From positions 1 to 64,000 of the forward strand of contig LSRX01001152.1 of the NCBI GenBank assembly GCA_001939145.1: DNA of 64,000 nt, in the 5' to 3' direction. Every line of letters begins with the position of its first letter. Position 1 is the first letter of the stretch. The position numbers were made by a program, and so were the translations under genes. Positions 55,882-64,000 of this stretch are shown here, in pieces. The notes beneath the pieces were generated by a model. It worked only from the letters and a program-made list of their open reading frames with translations, had not been told where the DNA came from and searched no databases. Source of the DNA: Symbiodinium microadriaticum (taxonomy: Eukaryota; Sar; Dinophyceae; Suessiales; Symbiodiniaceae).

Positions 55882-56283
55882 TCACTCGAACAAACTGCCG
55901 CTGAGGCACAAGTCGTAAACTGCTGGGAGGACCAGAGTCACCCATGCCACCAGCATGTCACCATTGGCTCGCACTGCCCCAGCTGTGCTCTTTGCAGCAC
56001 ATTCTGCATGCTCAAGGACCTCTTGCCAAGCAGAATGGCCGCGTGCCAACTGCAATCCGAACCAAACGATCCAGGCGCAAACAATTGTGCTGGTGGCACG
56101 AGGCCGTTTGAGGAAGCAGGAACATGTCACGGCCAGGATCGACATGGCTGCAATGAAATCACACATCTCCGCTTCATGGTGTTGCACTTCCGTGACAAGC
56201 TCGTTCAAAGACTTGGTCCAGGGATCCTCGGATCTCTGCACCCTATCGTTGGTGACAAAACGTGACAAACAACACAGCAACAC
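55882..56283 (-). CDS. Upstream in-frame ORF with membrane segments
   Basis: This 133-codon frame ends with a TGA at 55882-55884 that is in the same phase as the 579-codon gene starting at 55845; only twelve sense codons separate them. It encodes MCDFIAAMSILAVTCSCFL and IVCAWIVWFGLQLARG, two likely membrane helices, then AWVTLVLPAVYDLCLS. The stop overlaps a GTGAGA word that could act as a splice donor, so it may be the first exon of the same protein, with a very short intron removing the stop. Otherwise it is a separate small membrane protein. The first Met codons at 56283 may not be the true start. Confidence 0.42.
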   Translation of the reverse strand: MLLCCLSRFVTNDRVQRSEDPWTKSLNELVTEVQHHEAEMCDFIAAMSILAVTCSCFLKRPRATSTIVCAWIVWFGLQLARGHSAWQEVLEHAECAAKSTAGAVRANGDMLVAWVTLVLPAVYDLCLSGSLFE

Positions 56284-56289
56284 AGTGCC

Positions 56290-56950
56290 GCTGATGCGTG
56301 AACACTATGTCAACACACGGCAACACAAGCGTAAACTTCCCATCCATTGATTTGCTCACTGGCGGCGTAAGATTCTAGAGTCGAATTAACTCAGCTGCAA
56401 ACCCCAATAGCGAACAGAAGCTGCTTTGAATTGCATCATCAAGGGCCGTCAGAATCGCGGAAACTGCTCTGTCTCTGACAAGAACACCGTCTGCGACGCC
56501 GACTGGGACACCGACCGGATCACGACTGTAAGGATATATGTCAGCCTATAATGCGTCTGTATTATGTATGTATGCATGCATGCGTGCATGTGTGTATGTG
56601 TGTAGGTATGCATGCACGTATGTAAGCATGTCGGTATGTGCATATGTATATTACTTTTTGCAGGCAACACATACCTCTCTTCACATGCGACTTGGCATCA
56701 GCAGAGGGGACAGGCAAGACTTGCACCACCATCCCACGGAAGATCGAAGACCCCCCCGCTTATCGAAAATCTTCTTTGGGTTGGCTCGCGGCCAACAAAA
56801 CAGCTGATATCCCTCGAGGTCAGTGCCCTTGGCTGCAGACAGTCTCTTAACGCAGTCCCTGCCCCGTCGCGTGATCCCAGCCTTAAACAGGGTGACCTTG
56901 CGGCCGAACTGAAAAAAAAGGTTGCCAGGAGACCTTTATCAGCGGTGAGG
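56290..56950. other. No gene recognised; ATGC/GTAT-rich tract
   Basis: A TATGCATGCATGCGTGCATG-like simple-sequence stretch lies at about 56560-56650. The plus-strand frame continuing to 58093 is the antisense of the retroelement below. Confidence 0.45.
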
Positions 56951-57341
56951 GCATCAGCACTTTCAGGAAAGGCATCCCGGGCACCAACCCCAAAGCCGCA
57001 CACAGAGCACATCAAGTGCAGCTTGTTGCCATCAGGGGGCGAAGGTCGCCTCACGCAGGATCCCAGGGGGTCTGTCCTGGGTGGTGGTGCCTATACAGCT
57101 TGGAGTGCCTTGCAGGAAGGTATAATACTTAGCAGTGGCACGAAAAGAGCACAAGGGGCACGCAGCAAGAGTTTTGCGTCGGAAGTCAAGGCCGGCTCTG
57201 CCCCAGTATCGCATTTGGCGCTCCGTCAGGGGCTGGTCAGCGCTATTGCTCAACGCTTCGAGATCCTCAGCACCCGCTTCGTTGGACCTGTTATCCGTGT
57301 AGCCTCTGATGGCAACTCGCGAGGTCTTTCTATCCTCGAAC

Positions 57342-58299
57342 TCAGGGACCCGCAGAGACGTATCCCAACAGGGTCGCTAGCAACTCTAGCGCTGCTATCA
57401 CCTTCTCCGGGTCGCCTGTGGCGAAGGCCCAAAGTGCCCAAGTCCTGGCCACTTCGAGCGAAAACCAGGGTCCCCGCCTCTCATCGCCTAGCTCAAGGAA
57501 GCCCCCTATCCAGGCTCTATCCGACTGGTTTGGCGTTAGTGAAGAAGCGCAGTGGAGGTAGCCCCGCATGTAGCCGCACGGGACGCCGGAGCCGTCAAGG
57601 TCAGCTCCTCAAAGATCCGGGCGTCCTCGGTAGCCCCTCCAGTATCCCCAGAAATAGCCCGTCCTCCGCTCGCCGAAGAAACTCTCTATCCGGGGCCAGC
57701 AGTCGTAGCGGCTTGCCCGGAAGTATCTCCAGCATCCCCGCGTCGCTCTTATCCTGTCCTTCTATCCACGTCTTCGGTAGCTCAAGGATGTCCTCCTGCA
57801 GAGCGCCATCTCTCACCAGGTTGCAGCCCTTCTCGCCGTCCTTCGCCATGCGGAAAGCTTCTTGTTCTAGCTCTTCCTCAGAGTCCACGTTAGCCAATAT
57901 ATTATCGCGAAGCTTTTCTCTTAGCCATTTCCCGGGAAGGATCGTCTGCATATCCTCGCCTGGATCTCGGCCAGCGGTCTGGGGAGCATGGCCTGACGCC
58001 ATCACGGATGTCCTTCGCCCCATCAATCTGGTAGCACTTACTCGGTGGTCCCGTTCCCTCTCGCACGCTCTCGCCCTCGAGTTGATCACATAGCCCAGGG
58101 AGGGTTTCGGTTGCACCACCCCTCCCTTATCCGAAGAGACTGTCGCAGCAGCAGCAGCGCCACCAGCCAGCGCGAGCTGTGCTAGCCACTCGCAGAGCTT
58201 CGATGGCCAAGCGTCGGCCACTGGTCTAGCCAGGGCTTGCGAAACTGGCCTAGCCGTAGGCTGCGTTGGTGGCAGCGGCCCCAGATAGATGGCAGTCAT
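57342..58299 (-). pseudogene. Retroelement RT N-part and RNase H fragment
   Basis: One frame (58299-57601) carries YLGPLPPTQPTARP, WPSKLCEWLAQLAL, an acidic segment LANVDSEEELEQEA and AEDGLFLGILEGLPRTP. A second (57569-57342) carries IGGFLELGDERRGPWFSLEV and KVIAALELLATLLG, an RNase H-like block. Their direct abutment shows that the RT palm region has been lost. Confidence 0.6.
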
Positions 58300-58552
58300 T
58301 GATGCGCGTCGGCTTCATCGTGCTAGCCCCCAGGTTATCCACCTGGAGCTCGACGGACCGAAGGTCCACTAGTTTTGGTGGTCCGGCCACTGCCACATAG
58401 TAACTAACCGGTCGATATCCACGGTATGGCCCGGCTGGCATCGCCCCGAGGTCTTGCGGGCGTTCGAAAGCCATGAACTTCGCTTTCCCCTGAGCCACTA
58501 GCCGAGCAACCGACCAGCAAAACGATTGCCAGCTACCGCTCGGTCTCTTTCC

Positions 58553-58861
58553 TTAGCCGTGAGCACTGGTAGCCCGCGGGGGCGCTCGTGGACTAGAAAA
58601 GTTCGCCCACGCCGCGCGGGAGAAGGTAGCACAAGGCGACAGGAAAATCATGTCGAAATAGCCTTCCTGGATCAACCCAGATATCTCTGGCATATCCTGG
58701 ATTTTATAGGATTTTATCAAGTCGTGCTTTGGCCCCTTCAGCTTGTCCACCAACGTCACTTGGATCTCCTTCTTGAAGGTTGCGGCTAGCCTCTTGAGTT
58801 TTGCTACCCTCGCCGGCGAAAAGACGGAGAGCCCGTAGCCGAGCTCCTTGTCGCGGCCCAT
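58553..58861 (-). pseudogene. Retroelement block with SPCATFSRA motif
   Basis: A 102-codon frame includes YDMIFLSPC-like sequence (GYFDMIFLSPCATFSRAAWA) followed by a GPR-type turn. The FD-x-x-x-x-SPPC-x-T-F-S-R-A pattern resembles the proline-cysteine loop of C5-methyltransferase-like folds and is found in dinoflagellate retroelement proteins ahead of the RT. One of the two usual prolines is absent. Confidence 0.5.
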
Positions 58862-58908
58862 CCGGATCTATCTGCTGTCCCTGTTGCTTCGGGGCTCGCC
58901 TTCTGGGT

Positions 58909-58965
58909 GCACTTGGTAGCCGAGTGACCTCCCAGGCACTTCGTGCAGACATGCTTGAAGTGGCA
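58909..58965 (-). other. Zinc-knuckle-like motif of the retroelement
   Basis: The minus strand encodes CHFKHVCTKCLGGHSATKC: cysteines and histidines spaced C-x5-C-x2-C-x4-H-x4-C, typical of the nucleic-acid-binding module upstream of the RT in these elements. Confidence 0.6.
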
Positions 58966-59375
58966 TTTAGCCCCTTTCTTGCAGCCGTTCTTAGCGGCAA
59001 ATCTGTAGCAAGCGGTTCGCCCTCGGCTGTTCGCGAACAGCCTGCTTAGCCTTGCCAGTTTTCAGTTCCTTGTTGTTGCGAACGTCTCCCTTCTGGCCCT
59101 TGCCGTCTCGCCCCTTGAAAGAAAGCTTGCTATCCTGGCTATCTGGCGATTGGGAATATCCGGTCTCCAGGGCTGCGGCCTCTTAGCGCAAAGGGATAGC
59201 GGAGTAGTAAACTACCTCTCCTTGGTGGCAGCATCTTTTCAGGCTTGAACTAGCGCGTCAGCAAAGCCTAGCCCTTTCCTCACCATCCACTTGTAGGCTT
59301 GTTTCCTGATAGCGTTCTCGTAGCTCAGGACCAGTGTCCCGGGAGGGGCAAGCGAGCCCCGAGCCTCGTGGGATG

Positions 59376-59700
59376 TTAGCCCGTAGCAGTAATCTCCGCG
59401 AACACAATCTTTACGCTTCTCGAATAGCTGCTGGGTCGTAACCTTGAGCTCATAAGGAGAGCATTGTGCATCACCGTAAGCCGTAGCCGCAACTGCTCCG
59501 GATTAGCCGGCATCTCCTCTTTGGAGGTAGCCTTCTTGAGGACCACAGTGCCTTTGCTATCCCACTGTGGAACGAGAGTCTCCGGATCTATCTCGTCACG
59601 GGATAGCACCTCATTCAGAGGCTCGGCTCGGTTTCTAGCTCGTGGAGCTTCCTTTCGATGTATTCTTTAGCCGGCACGTGTTTATCCTCCGACTCTCCAA
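59376..59700 (-). pseudogene. Retroelement N-terminal conserved segment
   Basis: It reads LSRDEIDPETLVPQWDSKGT, VVLKKATSKEEMP and PEQLRLRLTVMHNALLM: a basic/acidic region preceding the zinc motif, recognised as a recurrent block (x-D-x-x-G-x-x-V-x-K-x-x ... P-x-x-x-E-x-L-R-x-R) in this element family. It ends at a stop at 59376. Confidence 0.5.
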
Positions 59701-60012
59701 ATCATAGCCATGTAGTCGGTTTGGGGGAAGGGACTCGCCCACTCCCTCAACTCATTAGCCGCTTCTAGCTCGGCCTGGTTTTTGGTTCCCGCCTGTGCTG
59801 TCTGCCAGGCAACCACGAAACTAGCCGTCAGAGGGCTGTTGGTGAGGCCCGCCTCCGAATCGATCGAAAAATATTTAGCCAGGACTGTTTTAGATCGTTC
59901 TCGCTCGTGAAGCTAGCCGAGAACTCAGCCACCGTGTCAATCCCAGACTTGAAAACCCTTTGTGGAACGGCTTCGGAGATATAGTTCCCGCACACTTCTT
60001 GATATGTGTATA

Positions 60013-60256
60013 TTGGTCTATCTATCAATCGATAGATCGATCTATCGATCGATCTATCTATCTATCTAACAATCTATCTATCTATCTATCTACCTATCTA
60101 TCGATCTAACAATCTATCTATCTGTCTATCTATCTATCGATCTAACAATCTATCTATCTATCTATCCATCTATCTATCTATCTATCTATCTATCTATNTG
60201 GAACGGCTTCGGAGATATAGTTCCCGCACACTTCTTGATATGTGTATATATCTCTA

Positions 60257-60289
<33 letters not shown>

Positions 60290-60345
60290 CTGTCTATCTA
60301 CCTACCTACCTACCTACCTACCTACCTACCTATCTATCTATGTGT
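60013..60345. repeat. (TATC)n microsatellite with N and duplicated flank
   Basis: TATC/TACC repeats run from 60013 to 60197 and again from 60250 to 60345. The 51 bp segment 60199-60249 immediately after the N at 60198 is identical to 59963-60013, so the two repeat blocks are probably two reads of one locus. Confidence 0.9.
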
Positions 60346-60349
60346 GTTA

Positions 60350-61560
60350 TGTCACATATTGTATATGTTTGCGCTAAGTGTGTAAGTAAGTGAGAAGTAT
60401 GTATGTATGAATGCATGTGCCTGGATGTACGTATGTACGTACGGATGTAGGCAAGTATGAACGCACCAGTAGCTTGCTGTTTGCCCAGGGGCACGACACG
60501 GACTGACATCGAACAAAAAAAACAAGAAAAACAACGAGGCGGAAACCGACGATGACGCCGACCAGGGCACGGTGATGGACTCCAAACCTAGTGGCTAGCT
60601 CCCAGACTGCCTGTTGTCTGCTGAGTCAAGGCTATAGGTGTCGGCTTGGGCTGCTTCGGCAGCCAAGGATCCTCCGGCCAAGCCACCGCTGCATCAGCCG
60701 ATGTGGCTTCCATGGCTTGCTGATGCCCCCGATGGCTTGCTACCTCTTTTGCTGTGCAGTTGGTGCTATGTATGCTCTTATTTCAGGCATGAGTCCCAGC
60801 TAGCCTTTAGTAGAACGTCGTCAAGGGGGAGCTGCAAACATCACAAGGCCAGAGCTGGGGGGCGGGGGCCACTGCACGCAAACCTGCAAGGCCAAAGAAG
60901 TGGTGATTGCATGTGCAGCATGGCTCACCAGCTCCAAATTGGAAATCGTAAATTGCGTCCCTCGAGAGTGCTGGGTTGCCTGCTCTGCTATATCCGGATG
61001 TCTCGGGTCAGTTGGGCGGTAGACCTCCCGCAATCAGCTTGCGAGTTTGGAAGTTGCAAGCAGGTGACCACTTGAGGCTCCGGCATGAGATGTGGGCGTG
61101 CTGTAAGCTAATCGGACTTGGTCCTCTATACTGTGCGGCACAAACTTTGTGCGTGGGGCTCCTGGATTGCCAGCAGTTTCAAAGAGCACTCGCAAGGCGC
61201 CATGACATGCCATGAGTTGCGCTACGATCATATGTATTGTGTCTTGCTGATCTTGAACCTCTCAGCACTCGCAATATCCCTCAGAGACCGCCTGGGCGCT
61301 GCGGCCGCGAAGGCGGCGGCGCAGCAGCCATGGTGCACCCTCGAAACGCTTCCAACCATGACGAGTGAAGCCGAGATGGCTGCAACAAGCGTTCGAAACT
61401 GCACGAATGGATCACCGATGCTCGGAACCAAAAACGCTGCACACAAATGTCGAGAGAAAAGCAAAACCCAACGTCAAAGGGACTTACCCAATCTCATCCT
61501 TGCTTGAATATCTCGTTGATCCCCCAAGCATCAGGTCCCCGACCGACTGAGTTTGGGCTC
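60350..61560. other. No gene confirmed
   Basis: The minus strand at 61464-61034 has coding-like stretches (VQFRTLVAAISASLVMVGSV, then HGALRVLFETAGNPGAP) in adjacent frames. They could be exons of an unknown gene, but no domain or firm splice border was found. Confidence 0.3.
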
Positions 61561-61589
61561 TAGAGCGACGGCTTGCAAACCTTGTGAAT

Positions 61590-63080
61590 CTTTGGAGGCT
61601 TAGCTTTAGAAGAAACAAACTTCTAGCGAACAAATGTAGAAAGATGTTTTCATCAGGGTAAACAAACTTGCGATTTGTATAGGCAACCCTCCAGCTGGCG
61701 AATGGAGAGAACGGGGAGAAACAAACAAACTCTGACAAGGAGAGTTCGTTTCGGCTGCGAAAAACAAACTACGTACAGTGGAGTTTGTTTCTGGACGAGA
61801 AACTAAAATTTGCAGCTTCTCGCGAGAGAGGGGGTAACAAGCAAAGCAAAACTCCTGTCACGAACGATAGCCTCTCCTCGGCAGGGCAAACTTTCATTTT
61901 TTCGCAGCCACAACAAGCTGCTGGCCGGAGTAGGCTTTTGTCATTTATGTTTGGGGGCGGAACGTCAATGGGGAAGGGGTTTTCTTGTTCCTAGGCCAAA
62001 CAAACTCTAGCGGAGGAGGATGGAGGAGGAGATTGTTTTCCCTCGGCACCAGACTGGGGCTTGGCGGCCAGCAAAACAAAGACTGAAGGGGAGCGAGTTG
62101 TTTCTACTAGTTTCCTGCTGGGCAAAACGATCTCTTTCTTTTGCCACCACTCAGATTGCGGAGAGCTTGGTCAGGGTGGGCGGGGGGTGGCCGGCGAAAC
62201 ACTTACGCCTGAGGGTGGGGTTTGTTTATTCGGGTATGGTCAAGCGGGGAGATGTAAAATGGAAACAACGAAGCCGATATAAATCACATAGATATCATAG
62301 ACATGAATCGACATTAATATTTACTACCACGATCGATCGAACACTTACGAGAAGATGCACACATTCGCAAGGCGAGGGATGTTAAATTGAAGCAGTATGA
62401 AATAATGAAACTAAACTGTGCATGTCTTCGCTTTGCGAGTACTAGTACTAGATTCACGACCATGGGAAAACCTGCAAGCGTCTTCGCTTTGTGGGCTAGG
62501 AGGATGCAAAATTGCAAAAATGAAGCTCTCAGCTTCTTAGCTCTTATGAGTCTTATGAACATCCCTCTCCCGATTGAAACTTCAGAGAAACTGTGCACGT
62601 CATCGCTTTGCGAGCAAAGTGGAAGAGGTGAAATTAAAACAATGGGAGTGCACTCTGCACTTCGAGCCTGCATCTGCACAGCTTCCGGTGCTGCGATGTG
62701 TAAGATTCTTCAGGTTAGGCCGCTGCGAACGAGAATAGTCCACGGCAACAAGTTGCACATAAGCGTCACACGCTGGGATGTTGATTGTTTCTATGTTGAG
62801 GAGCTTGGTAGTATCTTCAAGGCCTCCAGCCCTCTCGTCCTCCTTGCAGCCGTCCACGGCGTCGGAGGTCGGAGTTGTCGATCTTGTCGCCACTTCTCCC
62901 CCAAAACTTTTCCCAGAAACAATATCGATTCAAGGAGTTTCTTTGTTCCTCGGCTCGGAAACAAACCTAGTCCTACGGCTCTCTCCGAAACGAACTCAAG
63001 AGAGAGCTCGTCTCTGCTCGTGGAAACAACCGGTCGGCGGAGTTAGTTTCTGGCTCCGAGACTAAAAACCAACAAACTTG
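61590..63080. repeat. Array of AAACAAAC / GTTTGTTT boxes
   Basis: AAACAAAC occurs near 61613, 61660, 61719, 61762, 61999 and 62959. GTTTGTTT occurs near 61783 and 62219, with diverged forms (GTTTGTTTC, GTTGTTTC, GTTAGTTTC, GAAACAAC) between and to 63080. Some form clean inverted repeats, for example AAACAAACT (61762-61770) with AGTTTGTTT (61782-61790). Spacers are G-rich and often contain GGCGGAG or CTCGCG. Confidence 0.7.
62340..62640. repeat. Degenerate tandem units with TTCGCTTTGCGAG
   Basis: The phrase AAACTGTGCA(T/C)GTC(T/A)TCGCTTTGCGAG occurs at about 62410-62437 and 62590-62614, with a diverged copy CGTCTTCGCTTTGTGGGC at about 62478. Each is accompanied by a (T/C)GAAATTAAA-like A-rich segment. 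Unit length is roughly 60-180 bp. Confidence 0.55.
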
Positions 63081-63409
63081 GGCTGGTCCTACGTGGCATA
63101 CTGGGACTGAGTCAGTTGCGGAAACGAACATGTCATCATTGCTGCAATAGCAGGAACCCGCACTACGGGAAACAGAACAGGGTTTCACGCTGGTGCCACG
63201 GGAACGTTGTCCGTAGGCTCGTTGTTTTGAGCGACGCTTTTGAATTTACACAGGAAAGTCGGCATATCTGGCCGGGTCCATTAACAAAGCGCACCCACCT
63301 TCAACTTACCGGGCACCTGATGGTGAGACGACTGGTAAATCAATGGGAATGCGCTCTCGTGACGCGCATCCCTAGAATCACTTCTGGCACCCTGCTGCTT
63401 CATGTGGCC

Positions 63410-63733
63410 TCATGCTCTTCTGGCTTTCATCCTCGACATGCGTGACAGGACATTGAACGAAAGCCGAACAGCGGACTTTGCTTCCTCGTCCGACGGGCCT
63501 CCGCAGCAACCGCTTTTCTGGCGTGGGCGCACGACATCCTCCTCCACGACAAGCGCTCCTCGTGTTCTTCTGGAGGATGTTTGATTCTGGCCTGAGTCTG
63601 GGGAAATCTCTGCGTCAAAACCAAAGGATTTCAGCCTCCAAGGACCAGGCTTGGAGCCCGTGCTTTTGATGCTAGGACCTGACGCTCGGAAGCAGCTATG
63701 AAGTATACCGCGGTCATCGAAACTAAGAGACAC
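63410..63733 (-). CDS. Possible exon, unknown protein
   Basis: This frame ends at a stop at 63410 and includes GFDAEISPDSGQNQTSSRRT and RGALVVEEDVVRPRQKSGCC, a plausible disordered, charged C-terminus. No family is recognised. A GTACGT word near 63737 could be a donor for the exon upstream. Confidence 0.35.
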   Translation of the reverse strand: MSLSFDDRGILHSCFRASGPSIKSTGSKPGPWRLKSFGFDAEISPDSGQNQTSSRRTRGALVVEEDVVRPRQKSGCCGGPSDEEAKSAVRLSFNVLSRMSRMKARRA

Positions 63734-63759
63734 GTACCGTGAGCATCAGGCATCTTCAG

Positions 63760-63999
63760 CTAAAGCTCCGAAGGCTTCCTCGCGGAGTGAAAAGCCGAAC
63801 CTTCTTCCACCTGCTGCCGCCGCACCTGCCTTTGCAAACGTAAGGTTCCGGCATCCACGCCAAAGCCAAGCTTGGCAGAGGCCTTCCAGCTGGCTTTCAA
63901 AGAAGCAGCGGATGCTAAAAGGCTTTCACGCCGAGCAGCTGTACTGTGCCTTGCATTGATACTCCTGAGGACAAGCTGAGAGCTGGTGGCCAGTGGCTC
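63760..63999 (-). CDS. Partial ORF running off the right edge
   Basis: The minus strand is open from the window end to a stop at 63760, without a Met in the visible part. It encodes SINARHSTAARRESLLASAA, then KASWKASAKLGFGVDAGTLR and RQVRRQQVEEGSAF: a basic, helix-prone sequence. It may be the upstream exon of the same gene as 63410-63733. Function unknown. Confidence 0.35.
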   Translation of the reverse strand, partial: EPLATSSQLVLRSINARHSTAARRESLLASAASLKASWKASAKLGFGVDAGTLRLQRQVRRQQVEEGSAFHSARKPSEL

Positions 64000-64000
64000 T

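Larger units (their letters stand above)
57000..60013 (-). mobile_element. Degraded dinoflagellate RT/RNase H retroelement
   Basis: On the minus strand, in order: an N-terminal region (60013-59700) with VFKSGIDTVAEFSASFTSEN and, in another frame, NSPLTASFVVAWQTAQA; a segment at 59609-59376; a zinc-knuckle-like CCCH region; FLSPCATFSRAAWAN; AMPAGPYRGYRP with STMKPTRI; YLGPLPPTQPTARPVSQA with WPSKLCEWLAQLAL; AEDGLFLGILEGLPRTP; and after a jump IGGFLELGDERRGPWFSLEV, IAALELLATLLG and GYTDNRSNEA. These blocks match the layout of large retroelement polyproteins characteristic of dinoflagellates. The polymerase core expected between LPRTP and the RNase H part is missing and frames shift repeatedly. 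It is truncated at 60013 by a microsatellite. Confidence 0.65.

Noticed and set aside
56612..58093. 493-codon plus-strand frame
   Set aside because: It is antisense to recognisable retroelement blocks on the minus strand and its composition (Ser/Arg/Pro-rich) is that of a shadow frame.

Overview
The window looks like the end of a nuclear chromosome from a dinoflagellate, most probably a Symbiodiniaceae-like species. Evidence: plant/alveolate-type telomere repeats (CCCTAAA/TTTAGGG) at the extreme left; a spliceosomal gene cut into about twenty short exons with GC-AG as well as GT-AG introns; retroelement proteins with dinoflagellate-style signatures; much simple-sequence DNA; and very low gene density. 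No bacterial features (operons, ribosome binding sites, CRISPR, rRNA) were seen.

Layout. 1-365: degenerate telomere repeats. 440-2310: possible minus-strand exons. 3225-3745: three tandem copies of a 184-199 bp unit. 3775-5526 (-): a secreted protein with a pesticidal-crystal-like helical domain and a possible jacalin-like tail. 5990-8600: dense nest of short and medium repeats. 9420-10168 (+): LINE remnant. 10600-17139 (-): decayed Ty1/copia element, nearly complete except for most of the integrase and any visible 3' LTR. 17762-22114 (-): PRP19, the best-supported gene, reconstructed exon by exon from the U-box to the stop codon. 24020-25620 (-): reverse transcriptase with a YVDN box. 26104-26480 (-): last exons of a small membrane protein. 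27494-28095: compound microsatellite. 29720-30300: degenerate telomere-related tract. 30.3-40.3 kb: mostly non-coding, with many GA/CT microsatellites. 40320-41858 (-): unknown multi-exon gene. 42.84-43.87 kb: AT-rich block. 46236-47690: C/G-run satellite with palindromic AAATAGGTGG boxes. 51588-53920 (-): unknown multi-exon gene. 54106-56283 (-): multi-pass membrane protein with a REEP/HVA22-like region, preceded in frame by a second ORF. 57000-60013 (-): degraded dinoflagellate-type RT/RNase H element. 60013-60345: TATC microsatellite containing a gap. 61590-63080: array of AAACAAAC/GTTTGTTT boxes. 63410-63999 (-): possible exons running off the window.

The recognisable genes are functionally unrelated (pre-mRNA splicing, membrane shaping, a secreted pore-former-like protein). 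All supported host genes are on the minus strand, as in the unidirectional gene blocks known from dinoflagellates, reading toward the telomere. Most of the remaining DNA is retroelement debris and satellites. Single N bases at 7792, 33345, 38377 and 60198 mark assembly joins; two of them are flanked by duplicated sequence, so local structure there should not be trusted. Exon boundaries are read by eye from frame continuity and splice dinucleotides; family names rest on recognised motifs, not on a database search.
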